DNA from: Microvirga flocculans ATCC BAA-817
Lineage (GTDB): Bacteria > Pseudomonadota > Alphaproteobacteria > Rhizobiales > Beijerinckiaceae
NCBI RefSeq assembly: GCF_000518665.1
Contig: NZ_KI912469.1
Location: 251,376 to 315,375 of the forward strand
Reading direction: 5' to 3'
Length of the DNA: 64,000 bases
Part shown: positions 8,544 to 17,511 of the stretch, piece by piece
How the letters are laid out: each line of letters starts with the position of its first letter
How positions within the stretch are numbered: position 1 is the stretch's first letter
Translations under genes and position numbers: made by a program
Notes under the pieces: model-generated
The model's input: only the letters and a program-made list of their open reading frames with translations
The model's database searches: none
What the model was told of the DNA's origin: nothing

Positions 8544-10858
8544 AGCCTGAGACCAACGCCCTGCCGTCGACCCGTCGTGAAACCGTCACGAAGCCCAGAG
8601 CAAAACGGACGCCGAAGAAGGAAGCGGCGGAGAACGAAGTGCGCAGCGCGATTGCCCTGAAGGAGGTGGAGACCGTCAGCGAGGCTCCGATGCCGAAGGC
8701 TCCGCCGGATATTGAGCTCGACGGCGCGGTGCTCCGGCGCTTCCCCCAGCGCTTCATCAATCGCGAGCTGTCCTGGCTGCAGTTCAACCGCCGGGTGCTG
8801 GAGGAGGCGTCGAACCGCAACCATCCGCTCCTGGAGCAGCTGCGCTTCCTCTCGATCTCGGCCGAGAACCTGGACGAGTTCTTCATGGTCCGCGTCGCGG
8901 GCCTGCGCGGGCAGGTCCGCTCTGGCGTCGCGACCGTGTCGCAGGACGGCCTGACCCCGCACGAGCAGCTGAGCCGGATCGCGACGGAGGTGTCGAACCT
9001 CGCCTCCGACCAGCAGCGGCGCTGGCGCGAGCTGCGGGACATCCTGCTGGAGGAGGGCATCATCCTCGTGGAAGGGGCTGGCCTGACGAAGGCCGAGGCC
9101 ACCTGGCTCGAGGATTACTTCCTCAACCACGTCTTCCCGGTGCTGACGCCGCTCGCCATCGATCCCGCGCATCCGTTCCCGTTCATTCCCAATCTCGGCT
9201 CCTCCATCGCCCTCAAGCTCGTGCGGCAGAGCGACGGGAAGGTGCTGAACGCCCTGATCCGCCTTCCTTCGCGGGCCGAGCGCTTCGTCCGCCTGCCGGA
9301 TTTCGCCGAGACGGGCGCGACCCGCTTCATCGCCCTGGAACAGATGATCGTGCTCTACACAAGCCGCCTGTTCCCCGGCTACGAGGTGCAGGGGCAGGGC
9401 GCGTTCCGGGTCATCCGCGACAGCGATATCGAGGTGGAGGAAGTGGCCGAGGATCTGGTGCGCCTGTTCGAGACGGCGCTCAAGCAGCGCCGCCGCGGCA
9501 GCGTGATCCGCCTCGAGGTCGAGGCGGCGATGCCGGAGGACCTGCGCCTGTTCGTGGCCGAGGAGATGGAGGTTTCTGCCGACGAGGTCTTCGTGGTCGA
9601 GGGCATGATGGGCCTGCGGGACCTGTCGCAGCTCGTGGCGCTGGAGCGGCCGGACCTCAAGTTCAAGCCCTACAACCCGCGCTTTCCCGAGCGCATCCGC
9701 GAGCATAGCGGCGATTGCTTCGCCGCGATCCGCGAGAAGGACATCATCGTCCATCACCCTTACGAATCCTTCGACGCCGTGGTGCAGTTCCTGCGTCAGG
9801 CCGCGCGGGATCCGAACGTGGTGGCGATCAAGCAGACGCTCTACCGCACATCGTCGGACTCGCCCATCGTGGCCGCGCTCGCGGAAGCGGCGGAGGCGGG
9901 CAAGTCCGTCACCGCGCTCGTGGAGCTGAAGGCGCGCTTCGACGAAGAGGCGAATATCCGCTGGGCGCGCGACCTGGAGTGCGCGGGCGCCCAGGTCGTG
10001 TTCGGCTTCATCGAGCTGAAGACCCACGCGAAGCTCTCGATGGTCGTGCGCCGCGAGGGCAGCCAGCTCATCACCTATTGCCACGTGGGCACGGGCAACT
10101 ACCACCCGATCACCGCGCGCATCTACACCGACCTGTCCTATTTCACCGCCGATCCGGTGATCGGGCGGGACGTGTCGCGCATCTTCAACTTCGTGACGGG
10201 CTATGCGGAGCCGGCGGAGCTGGAGCGCATGGCGGTCTCGCCGCTCACCCTGAGAAAGCGCCTCCTCCAACACATCGAGGAGGAGATCGCCCACGCCAAG
10301 GCGGGGCGGCCCGCGGCGATCTGGGCCAAGTGCAACTCGCTGGTCGATGCGGGCATCATCGATGCGCTCTACGACGCGAGCGCCGCCGGCGTGCAGATCG
10401 ATCTCGTCGTGCGCGGCATCTGCTGCCTCCGGCCCGGCATCAAAGGCCTGTCGGAGAACATCCGGGTGAAGTCCATCGTCGGGCGCTTCCTGGAGCACAC
10501 GCGCATCTATGCCTTCGGCAACGGGCATGGACTGCCTAACCCGAAGGCCCATGTCTACATTTCGTCCGCAGATCTCATGTCGCGCAATCTCGACCGCCGC
10601 GTGGAGGCGCTGATGCCGATCCTCAACACCACGGTGCACCAGCAGGTGCTCGACCAGATCATGCTCGCCAACCTCCTCGACAACGAGCAGAGCTGGACCG
10701 TCCTGCCCGACGGCACGAGCCAGCGCATCGTGCCGGGGAAGGGCGAGGAGCCCTTCAACGCCCACAAATACTTCATGACCAATCCCAGCCTGTCGGGCCG
10801 CGGCAAGTCCCTCAGGACCTCCAGCCCGAAAGCGCTTCCCAAGCGCGGGCAGCGCTGA
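8540..10858 (+). CDS. ppk1: Polyphosphate kinase 1
   Basis: Reversibly polymerises the gamma phosphate of ATP into polyphosphate. The 772-residue protein has an Ala/Lys-rich N-terminal extension (about 60 residues), then the PPK N-domain starting [20 protein letters not shown]. The autophosphorylated histidine is His496 in [15 protein letters not shown] and the second catalytic histidine is His671 in [18 protein letters not shown]. Translation starts at a GTG overlapping the hdaA stop. ppx follows one base later, pairing polyP synthesis with degradation. Confidence 0.97.
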   Translation: MKPETNALPSTRRETVTKPRAKRTPKKEAAENEVRSAIALKEVETVSEAPMPKAPPDIELDGAVLRRFPQRFINRELSWLQFNRRVLEEASNRNHPLLEQLRFLSISAENLDEFFMVRVAGLRGQVRSGVATVSQDGLTPHEQLSRIATEVSNLASDQQRRWRELRDILLEEGIILVEGAGLTKAEATWLEDYFLNHVFPVLTPLAIDPAHPFPFIPNLGSSIALKLVRQSDGKVLNALIRLPSRAERFVRLPDFAETGATRFIALEQMIVLYTSRLFPGYEVQGQGAFRVIRDSDIEVEEVAEDLVRLFETALKQRRRGSVIRLEVEAAMPEDLRLFVAEEMEVSADEVFVVEGMMGLRDLSQLVALERPDLKFKPYNPRFPERIREHSGDCFAAIREKDIIVHHPYESFDAVVQFLRQAARDPNVVAIKQTLYRTSSDSPIVAALAEAAEAGKSVTALVELKARFDEEANIRWARDLECAGAQVVFGFIELKTHAKLSMVVRREGSQLITYCHVGTGNYHPITARIYTDLSYFTADPVIGRDVSRIFNFVTGYAEPAELERMAVSPLTLRKRLLQHIEEEIAHAKAGRPAAIWAKCNSLVDAGIIDALYDASAAGVQIDLVVRGICCLRPGIKGLSENIRVKSIVGRFLEHTRIYAFGNGHGLPNPKAHVYISSADLMSRNLDRRVEALMPILNTTVHQQVLDQIMLANLLDNEQSWTVLPDGTSQRIVPGKGEEPFNAHKYFMTNPSLSGRGKSLRTSSPKALPKRGQR

Positions 10859-10859
10859 C

Positions 10860-12380
10860 ATGCCGGCGCTCAGCTACGAAGCTCCGGGGCGGCTCAAGAT
10901 CGGCCGCCCCGTCGCCATCATCGATATCGGCTCCAACTCGGTGCGCCTCGTGGCCTATGAGGGCCTCTCCCGGGCGGTCACGCCGATCTACAACGAGAAG
11001 GTCCTCTGCGGCCTCGGGCGTCACGTGGCCACCACGGGCCGCCTCGACGACGATGCCGTCGACCGCGCCCTGAGGGCGCTCGCCCGGTTCCGCGTCCTCT
11101 GCGACACGATGAACGTGTCGGACATCTTCGTTCTCGCCACCGCCGCCGCGCGCGACGCTTCCAACGGCCCCGCCTTCCTGGAGGCGGCCGAGAAGGCCTG
11201 CGGTCAGCCGATCAGCCTGCTCTCAGGCGCGGAGGAGGCGCGGGCCTCGGCGCTGGGCGTTGTCGCAGGCTTCCATGCGCCGGACGGCATCGTCGGCGAC
11301 ATGGGCGGCGGCAGCCTGGAGCTGGTGGACGTGCAGGGTTCGCGGGTGGGGCAGGGCGTCACCATGCCCCTGGGCGGCCTCGCCCTGCAGGATCTCAGCG
11401 GCGGCTCGCTGAAGCGGGCTCAGAAGATCGTGCGCGAGGCCCTGGAGAGCGCGCCCGAATATCTCGAGAACCTGCACGGCCGCACCTTCTACGCGGTGGG
11501 CGGCACCTGGCGCGCGCTGGCGCGGCTGCATCAGGCGGCGCGGGATTATCCGCTCCACGTGATGCACAGCTACATCATCGATCCCGAGGACGGCCTCGAC
11601 TTCCTGCATCTCGTGGAGGAGGCCGATTCCAAGACCCTGAAGGACATCGAGAGCATTTCGGAGGCCCGCCGTCCGCTCCTCGCCTATGGCGCCATGGTGC
11701 TTGAGGAGATCATCAAGCTCGGGCAGCCGAAGGAGGTGGCCATCTCCGCCTTCGGCGTGCGCGAGGGCGTGCTCTTCGACAAGCTCGATCCCGAGACGCG
11801 CCGGCGCGATCCGCTCCTCGCGGCGGCGAGCGACCTCAACCTCCTGCGCTCCCGCTCCCCGCGCCACGGGGAAGAGCTCAGCCAGTGGACGGAGGACTTC
11901 TTCCAGAGCCTGCAGCTGCCGGAGACGGAATACGACACCCGCCTGCGCCGCGCGGCCTGCCTGCTCGCCGATATCGGCTGGCGCGCCCATCCCGATTACC
12001 GGGGCGAGCAGAGCCTGAACCTCATCGCCTACGGCGCCTTCGCGGGGCTCGACCATCCGGGCCGCGCCTATCTCGCCTTGTCGATCTTCTTCCGGCACGA
12101 GGGGCTTTCCCCGGACAAGGTCGGTTCGCGCATCAAGACCCTCGCCGGGCCGCGCCTCCTGGAGCGGGCTCGCCTCCTCGCGGCGCTCATGCGCATCGCC
12201 TATCCGGTCTCGGTCGCCATGGAGGGGATCCTGCCCCAGGCTCCGCTCTTCGTCAGGGGCAGCCAGATCGTGCTGCAGCTGCCCGAGCACATGGAGCCCC
12301 TCGCCAACGAACGGTTGACCGGACGCCTGCGCGCCCTGGGCAAGCTTCTCGACATGGAGTCGCTGATCGAGATCGTTTGA
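10860..12380 (+). CDS. ppx: Exopolyphosphatase / guanosine pentaphosphatase family
   Basis: ASKHA-fold phosphatase acting on polyphosphate ends or pppGpp. The 506-residue protein carries the phosphate-1 motif VAIIDIGSNSVRLVAYE, the FVLATAAARDASN segment with LLSGAEEARASALGV, and phosphate-2 GDMGGGSLELVDV. The C-terminal third is an HD-like helical region. It starts one base after the ppk stop, so the two are co-translated. The Ppx versus GppA choice follows from pairing with ppk. Confidence 0.95.
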   Translation: MPALSYEAPGRLKIGRPVAIIDIGSNSVRLVAYEGLSRAVTPIYNEKVLCGLGRHVATTGRLDDDAVDRALRALARFRVLCDTMNVSDIFVLATAAARDASNGPAFLEAAEKACGQPISLLSGAEEARASALGVVAGFHAPDGIVGDMGGGSLELVDVQGSRVGQGVTMPLGGLALQDLSGGSLKRAQKIVREALESAPEYLENLHGRTFYAVGGTWRALARLHQAARDYPLHVMHSYIIDPEDGLDFLHLVEEADSKTLKDIESISEARRPLLAYGAMVLEEIIKLGQPKEVAISAFGVREGVLFDKLDPETRRRDPLLAAASDLNLLRSRSPRHGEELSQWTEDFFQSLQLPETEYDTRLRRAACLLADIGWRAHPDYRGEQSLNLIAYGAFAGLDHPGRAYLALSIFFRHEGLSPDKVGSRIKTLAGPRLLERARLLAALMRIAYPVSVAMEGILPQAPLFVRGSQIVLQLPEHMEPLANERLTGRLRALGKLLDMESLIEIV

Positions 12381-12503
12381 TGGGGCTGCTGCAAGCTGCG
12401 CCTAAAGGTTGAATCCCTTCGCTTGTTAACCTGTGTTAGGTTGCTTCCCGATCTGCTTTGCTACCGTGCGTGCAACGATGCCCACATCTCAAGGGGGGAC
12501 ACT

Positions 12504-13127
12504 ATGCAGCTGATCGATCTCGCGGCCGTCCGCAATGCGGAGCGCTCATCCGAGCCTTACGACTATCTTCTTGCCTCCAGCCTCCTGAAGCCGGACACGA
12601 TCGACGATCTCCGGCGCGATTTCCCGGACATCGACAAGCCCGGCTACCTCACGGTCGACGAGGTCAAGCTCCATGGCCGCTTCAAGCAGCTCATCGAGGA
12701 ACTCGAGGGCCCGGAGCTGACCGAGGAGCTGTCCAAGAAATTCGGCCTGAACCTGCACCAGTATCCGCGCCTGACCACCATCATGCGGCGCTCGCAGCCG
12801 AAATACGGCTCCATCCACACGGATGGCCCGTCCAAGGTCATGACCATGCTGGTCTACATGAACGACGAATGGCAGCAGGATGAGGGCGGGCGACTGCGCG
12901 TTCTCTACGACGACAAGAACTACGACCGCTACAAGCTGGAAGTGCCGCCCACCATGGGCACCATGTTCGCCTTCCTGCGCTCCGACAATTCCTGGCATGG
13001 CCATCTGCCCTTCTCGGGCGAGCGCCGGGTGGTCCAGATCGCCTGGGTGAAGAGCCAGGCCGACGTGGACCGCAAGAAGAAGCACAACAAGCTGGCCCAG
13101 TTCTTCAAGGGCATCTTCGGACGGTAA
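12504..13127 (+). CDS. 2OG-Fe(II) oxygenase superfamily protein
   Basis: A 207-residue prolyl-4-hydroxylase-like double-stranded beta-helix protein. Iron ligands are visible as HTD (SIHTDGPSKVMTMLVYMND) and a distal His in SWHGHLPFSGERRVVQIAW, where the Arg pair can bind 2-oxoglutarate. EGGRLRVLYD is the usual strand between them. The C-terminus is Lys-rich (DRKKKHNKLAQFFKGIF). The start at 12504 is backed by AAGGGGGG nine bases upstream. The substrate is unknown; in alphaproteobacteria such proteins are sometimes near polysaccharide genes, but no such link is seen here. Confidence 0.88.
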   Translation: MQLIDLAAVRNAERSSEPYDYLLASSLLKPDTIDDLRRDFPDIDKPGYLTVDEVKLHGRFKQLIEELEGPELTEELSKKFGLNLHQYPRLTTIMRRSQPKYGSIHTDGPSKVMTMLVYMNDEWQQDEGGRLRVLYDDKNYDRYKLEVPPTMGTMFAFLRSDNSWHGHLPFSGERRVVQIAWVKSQADVDRKKKHNKLAQFFKGIFGR

Positions 13128-13203
13128 TTCATCCGCGCATCGGGCCTGTCGGTGTATAAGCGATGGCCGGGCTCTGCCCGGTCATCTGCCTGTCGGAGGG
13201 TCC

Positions 13204-13746
13204 ATGGCGCCGGATATCAGAACCACAGCAACGCGCATCGTCTACGAGAACCGCTGGATGCGGGTCCGGGAGGATGCCATCGAACGGCGGGATGGATCGC
13301 AGGGCATCTACGGCGTGGTCGAGAAGACGGATTTCGCCGTCATCGCACCCATCGACGACGGCCTGATCCATCTGGTGGAGCAGTATCGCTATCCGGTTCA
13401 GGGCCGTTACTGGGAATTGCCGCAGGGCTCGTGGGAGGACGCCCCGGGAACCGATCCGCTGGAGCTGGCCCGCGCCGAATTGCGCGAGGAGACGGGGCTC
13501 ACGGCGCAGACCATGCTGCATGTGGGACATTTGTACGAGTGCTACGGCTATTCCACGCAGGGCTACCACATCTACCTCGCCCGGGGCCTCCGGCCCGGGA
13601 AAGCGCAGCGCGAAAGCACGGAGCAGGACATGGTGAGCCGCGCCTTCCCGGTGGAAGAGGCTCTGGCGATGATCTCTGACGGCCTCATCAAGGACGCGGC
13701 GACCGTCGCGGCCCTGGGGCTGCTGCGGCTGAAGGGGCTGATGTAG
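13204..13746 (+). CDS. NUDIX hydrolase
   Basis: A 180-residue protein of the ADP-ribose pyrophosphatase-like NUDIX group. The box lies in LPQGSWEDAPG followed by LELARAELREETGL; the metal-binding ELxEETG core is intact, but the Arg that usually precedes the first Glu is Ala (R-A-E-L), a substitution seen in some active members. The N-terminus RIVYENRWMRVREDAIERRDG and VEQYRYPVQGRYWELPQG fit nucleotide-sugar hydrolases. A GGAGGGTCC site precedes the ATG. It converges on rnd. Confidence 0.92.
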   Translation: MAPDIRTTATRIVYENRWMRVREDAIERRDGSQGIYGVVEKTDFAVIAPIDDGLIHLVEQYRYPVQGRYWELPQGSWEDAPGTDPLELARAELREETGLTAQTMLHVGHLYECYGYSTQGYHIYLARGLRPGKAQRESTEQDMVSRAFPVEEALAMISDGLIKDAATVAALGLLRLKGLM

Positions 13747-13809
13747 CAAGTTCGCTGTGCTGCTCCGTCGCGAGACGCGTTCTGTCCCGACCTCGGCGGA
13801 GGAGGCGAT

Positions 13810-14970
13810 CTAAGCCGCCGCAATCGGCTTGAGCTTCACCCTTCCGCGTTCCAGCACCAGCCCGAGCTCGCCGTTCTTCAAGGCCAGCGCCTTGTCGCCG
13901 AAGAGCCTGCGGCGCCAGCCGTGGAGGGATGGGACGTCGGCCGTGTCGCTCTCGGCGATGGCCTCGAGTTCCTCCACCGTGGCGATGATCTTCGGGGCGA
14001 CCCCCTCCTGCTCGGCGACCGCCTTCAGCAGGACCTTCAGGAGATCGACGGTCGAGCCGGTATTGCCGCGGCCGCGGCTGCGCTCGGGCACGGGAATCGT
14101 GGCGGGGGCGCGCGCGAGCGCCCGCTCCACGGCCTCCAGGATGTCGGCGCCGGTGCGGGAGCGCTCGAAGCCGTTGGGGATCGAGCGCAGGCGTCCGAGA
14201 GCCTCGACGCTGCGGGGGGCGGAGGTGGCGATGTCGATGACCGCGTCGTCCTTGAGGATGCGCCCGCGGGGCACGTCGCGCCCCTGCGCCTCGCGCTCGC
14301 GCCAGGCGGCGATTTCCATGAGGACCGCGATCTCGCGCGGCTTGCGCAGGCGGCCGGCCAGACGCCGCCAGGCGTTGTCGGGATCGGCCTGATAGGTCTC
14401 GGGCGAGGTGAGGATCGTCATTTCCTCGGTGAGCCATTCGAGCCGCCCGTTCTTTTCGAGCTGGGCGATCAGCGACTGGTAGACCTGCACCAGATGGGTG
14501 ACGTCGGAGAGGGCATAGGTGAGCTGGGCGTCGGTGAGCGGCCGGCGCGACCAGTCGGTGAAGCGGGAGGACTTGTCGATCTTCGCCTTGGCGAGGTCGT
14601 TCACGAGCTGCTCGTAGGAGACCGAGTCCCCGTAGCCGCAGACCATGGCGGCCACCTGGGTGTCGAACAGGGGCGAGGGCACGATGCCGCCCAGGTTCCA
14701 GACGATCTCCAGGTCCTGCCGGGCCGAGTGGAAGACCTTGGTCACGGCCGGGTTCGCCATGAGCGCCATGAAGGGCTCCAGGCTCATCCCCTCGGCGAGC
14801 GGGTCGATGAGGTAGGCTTCCGCAGGGTCGGGCCCCGCCATCTGGATGAGGCAGAGCTTCGGATAATAGGTCGTCTCGCGCAGGAACTCCGTATCGACGG
14901 TCACGAACGGGTGCTGGCTCAGGCGTTGGCAGGCGGCAAGGAGCGCGTCGGTGGAAGCAATCAGGTCCAT
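13810..14970 (-). CDS. rnd: Ribonuclease D
   Basis: A 3'-5' exoribonuclease of the DEDD superfamily for tRNA 3' trimming. The 386-residue protein shows Exo [23 protein letters not shown] (D and E), Exo [16 protein letters not shown] (D), and Exo [18 protein letters not shown] (Y and D), followed by HRDC-type helical domains, as usual. The start at 14970 ([10 protein letters not shown]) is preferred to an upstream ATG. In many Rhizobiales rnd lies between ppx and aspS; here it stands on the opposite strand and is separated from both. Confidence 0.95.
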   Translation of the reverse strand: MDLIASTDALLAACQRLSQHPFVTVDTEFLRETTYYPKLCLIQMAGPDPAEAYLIDPLAEGMSLEPFMALMANPAVTKVFHSARQDLEIVWNLGGIVPSPLFDTQVAAMVCGYGDSVSYEQLVNDLAKAKIDKSSRFTDWSRRPLTDAQLTYALSDVTHLVQVYQSLIAQLEKNGRLEWLTEEMTILTSPETYQADPDNAWRRLAGRLRKPREIAVLMEIAAWREREAQGRDVPRGRILKDDAVIDIATSAPRSVEALGRLRSIPNGFERSRTGADILEAVERALARAPATIPVPERSRGRGNTGSTVDLLKVLLKAVAEQEGVAPKIIATVEELEAIAESDTADVPSLHGWRRRLFGDKALALKNGELGLVLERGRVKLKPIAAA

Positions 14971-15053
14971 GGGGCGTACATACCCCATCCGGGAAAGGCC
15001 TGCGAGTCCATCGTCCACAGATCCTTACGCGGCAAGGCCGCGGAGAGGATGGG

Positions 15054-15083
15054 TTGACAGGGATGGTTAAAAAAATGTTATGT
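15054..15083 (+). promoter_or_regulatory. Probable sigma-70 promoter of peptide gene A
   Basis: TTGACA at 15054-15059 is a perfect -35 box. TTATGT (15078-15083) or TATGTT (15079-15084) is a plausible -10 at a spacing of 18-19 bp, inside an A/T-rich patch that stands out from the GC-rich surroundings. The -10 region overlaps an ATGTTA half-site (15075-15080) matching the arms of the palindrome upstream of peptide gene B. Confidence 0.55.
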
Positions 15084-15139
15084 TGTATCTCTGACCTTTG
15101 GGGCAGGGATAACCAAACACCCAACGGGTGGAGGGCTTC

Positions 15140-15274
15140 ATGAAAAACGCAAAGAGCAAAGCCACCGCGAAGACCGAGAAGAAGGCCGTCGTCGAGCTCA
15201 GCCTCGAGCAACTCGCCACGGCTGCCGGCGGCAAGTGCGATCGTCGGATCATCGTGTATTCGACCACTTCCTGA
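15140..15274 (+). CDS. Double-glycine-leader peptide A (putative bacteriocin/signal precursor)
   Basis: A 44-residue ORF with a strong ribosome binding site (GGAGGG, 4 nt before the ATG). The leader is Lys-rich (MKNAKSKATAKTEKK) and ends in LSLEQLATAAGG, which fits the LSxxELxxIxGG consensus cut by C39 peptidases. The predicted cargo is only 13 residues, KCDRRIIVYSTTS, with one Cys and net positive charge. It faces the C39-type exporter gene tail to tail, with a strong terminator between. It could be an unmodified mini-bacteriocin, a pheromone or a RiPP. No modification enzyme is nearby. Confidence 0.72.
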   Translation: MKNAKSKATAKTEKKAVVELSLEQLATAAGGKCDRRIIVYSTTS

Positions 15275-15302
15275 TCGTCCGCGGACAGTTCTGCCGGATA
15301 TC

Positions 15303-15336
15303 GGGCGCGCCCTGACAGGGGCGCGCCCTTTTCGTT
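15303..15336. terminator. Terminator between peptide gene A and the exporter gene
   Basis: GGGCGCGCCC (15303-15312) pairs with an identical self-complementary GGGCGCGCCC (15319-15328) across a 6-nt loop, followed by TTTTCGTTT on the plus strand. It terminates the peptide transcript. The symmetrical stem could also help stop the convergent exporter transcript, whose stop codon is at 15337. Confidence 0.8.
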
Positions 15337-17511
15337 TCAGGAGCGCCCGATTCCCGCCGTTCCGGGGCCGGGCCGGGCCGCATCGGCGAAGGCCAGCGAT
15401 TCCGGGTCCAGGGGCGGGGACACGCGGCCTTCCCGCAGCACCACGATCCTGTCCGCCGCGCGGATCGTCTCCGGCCGGTGGGCGATGACGATGCGGGTGA
15501 TCTTCAGCTCCGCCAGCGCCCGGTTCACCTCCCGCTCCTTGTCGAGATCGAGGCTGGAGGTGCCTTCGTCCATGAAGAGGATGCGCGGGCGGCGGTAGAG
15601 CGCCCGGGCGAGGAGCACCCGCTGTCGCTGGCCGCCCGAGAGGGTGGTGCCCATGTCGCCGATGAGGGTGTTGTAGTTCATGGGCATGGCCATGATCTCC
15701 TCGTCGATCCCGGCGACGGCGGCGCAGGCGCGCATCCAGTCGAGGTCGAGGCTCGCATCGAAGAAGCAGATGTTCTCCGCGATGCTGCCCGACAGGAGCT
15801 GGTCGTCCTGCATCACCACGCCGATCTCGGCGCGGAAGGCCCGGATGCCGAAATGATCGAGGGGCACCCCGTCGATGAGCACGCTGCCGGTCATCGGCCT
15901 GAAGAGCCCGAGCATGATCTTGAGCAGAGTGGTCTTGCCGCCGCCCGACGGGCCGGTAATGGCCACGAACTCGCCCGCCTCGACCCGCAGGTTCACCCCC
16001 GACAGGACCTCCGGCTCCGTATCGGCATAGCGGAAGCTCACGTCCCTCAGCTCGACCGCGCCGTTCATCTGCCGCGCCACGAGGCTCTCCCCGTGCCGGT
16101 CCTGCTCGCGCTCGGCGAGGGCGATGTCGGAGAGGCGGTCGAGATGGAGGTCGAGCATCCGGTACCGGATGCCGGTCTCGATCAGGTTGGTGGCCTTGGA
16201 AAGGAACTGCTCCTTGTAGGCCATGAAGGCGTAGAGCATGCCGATGGTCATGTCGTTCGCCATGATCGCCCTGGCACCGAGATAGACGATGAGCACGTTC
16301 TCCAGCCCGTAGATCAGGTCGTTCGCCGTCTTGAAGCCGATGGTGAAGCGGCCCTGGCGGATGCCGCGGCTGATCGATTCCGCATAGCGGTTCTGCCACA
16401 GGGCCTCCCGGTCGGCCTCGCGCCCGAAGATCTTGATGCTCTGGATGGCGCGGGCGGTCTCGATGAAGGTGGTCTGCTCCTTGGCCTCGGCCTCGATCAT
16501 CTCCTCCTGCCGCTGGCGCAGGGCCCGGTAGAGGGCGAAGCGCAGGAGCGCGTAGAGCGCGAGCGCCACGAGCACGATGCCCGAGAGGGCCGGGCTGTAG
16601 ATCAGGATCATGGCGAGCGTCAGCGTCGCCATCACGCCGTCCACCAGGGCCGCCACGAGCCCTTCGGAGACGAGGCGCTCGATGGGCTCGGCCGAGCGGA
16701 AGCGGGAGACGAGGTCGCCGATATGCCGCTTCTCGAACCAGGCGAGCGGAAGCCGCACGAGGTGATGGAAGAGGTTGGCCCCCATCTGGAAGTTGAGGGC
16801 GCTGCCGAGGAAGAGCAGCACGTGCGAGCGCAGCCATTCGGCGCCGATCTGGATCAGCACCAGCAGGCCGAAGCCGAGGGCGAGCGCCGTCAGCAGGTCC
16901 TGGTCGCCCTTCATCACCGCCTCGTCCACGGCGAGCTGCATGTAGAAGGGCGCGGTCAGGACCACGATCTGCAGCACCGCCGAGAGCGCCAGGGCCTGGG
17001 CCAGGGCGCGCTTGATGCCGCGCATCCGGCCCCAGAGGGCGGTGAGGCTCAGGCGCGAGGTTTCCTTCCTGCGCTCGAAGGATTCCGTCGGCGTCAGCTC
17101 CAGGGCGATGCCGGTGAAATGGCGGCCGACCTCCTCGAAGGTCAGGGTGCGCGCGCCCATGGCCGGATCGTGGATCGTCACCTTCCGGGCGCCGACTTCC
17201 TTGAGAACCACGAAGTGGTTCATGTCCCAATGCAGGATGCAGGGGAGCTTGATCTCCTTCAGCTGCTCCGGCTCGAGGCGCAGGCCGCGCCCGGTCATGC
17301 CGAGGCGCTGGCCCATGATCAGCACGTCCCGCAGGGTGACGCCCTTGAGCGAGACGGAGAACAGGCGGCGCATGGCGATGAGGTCGACCTCGCGTCCGTG
17401 ATAGGTCGCGATCATGGCAAGGCAGGCGAGGCCGCATTCGGCCGCCTCCGACTGAATGATCGCGGGCAGGCGCGGCCCGCCGAAGAAGTCGAGATGGGCC
17501 GAGAATGTCAC
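15337..17511 (-). CDS. Peptidase C39-containing ABC exporter (double-glycine peptide processing)
   Basis: A 724-residue PCAT of the CvaB/ComA type that would cleave after GG and export the cargo. The N-terminal C39 peptidase is intact: oxyanion Gln20, Cys26 (AAECGLACLAMI), His99 (HWDMNHFVVL) and Asp115 (IHDPAMG). The ABC transmembrane region spans about residues 155-430. The nucleotide-binding domain has Walker A GPSGGGKTT (about 519), LSGGQRQR (about 620), Walker B ILFMDEGTSSLD and the H-loop IAHR. The GTG start overlaps the stop of the hlyD-like gene (GTGA). An outer-membrane TolC partner is not encoded here. Confidence 0.93.
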   Translation of the reverse strand: MTFSAHLDFFGGPRLPAIIQSEAAECGLACLAMIATYHGREVDLIAMRRLFSVSLKGVTLRDVLIMGQRLGMTGRGLRLEPEQLKEIKLPCILHWDMNHFVVLKEVGARKVTIHDPAMGARTLTFEEVGRHFTGIALELTPTESFERRKETSRLSLTALWGRMRGIKRALAQALALSAVLQIVVLTAPFYMQLAVDEAVMKGDQDLLTALALGFGLLVLIQIGAEWLRSHVLLFLGSALNFQMGANLFHHLVRLPLAWFEKRHIGDLVSRFRSAEPIERLVSEGLVAALVDGVMATLTLAMILIYSPALSGIVLVALALYALLRFALYRALRQRQEEMIEAEAKEQTTFIETARAIQSIKIFGREADREALWQNRYAESISRGIRQGRFTIGFKTANDLIYGLENVLIVYLGARAIMANDMTIGMLYAFMAYKEQFLSKATNLIETGIRYRMLDLHLDRLSDIALAEREQDRHGESLVARQMNGAVELRDVSFRYADTEPEVLSGVNLRVEAGEFVAITGPSGGGKTTLLKIMLGLFRPMTGSVLIDGVPLDHFGIRAFRAEIGVVMQDDQLLSGSIAENICFFDASLDLDWMRACAAVAGIDEEIMAMPMNYNTLIGDMGTTLSGGQRQRVLLARALYRRPRILFMDEGTSSLDLDKEREVNRALAELKITRIVIAHRPETIRAADRIVVLREGRVSPPLDPESLAFADAARPGPGTAGIGRS

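Noticed and set aside
8390-10861. 823-residue open frame antisense to ppk1
   Set aside because: Entirely shadows a conserved gene, with low-complexity composition and no motifs.
13204-13746. NUDIX box Arg-to-Ala change as a sign of inactivity
   Set aside because: The metal-binding Glu residues are intact and this substitution occurs in active family members.
15303-15328. Duplicated GGGCGCGCCC as an attachment or recombination site
   Set aside because: The copies form a hairpin followed by a T-run between convergent genes, so a terminator explains them.
13688-17437. 1249-residue open frame crossing rnd, peptide gene A and the exporter on the minus strand
   Set aside because: Out of frame with both real genes. 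It is Arg/Pro-rich and runs through an intergenic terminator.
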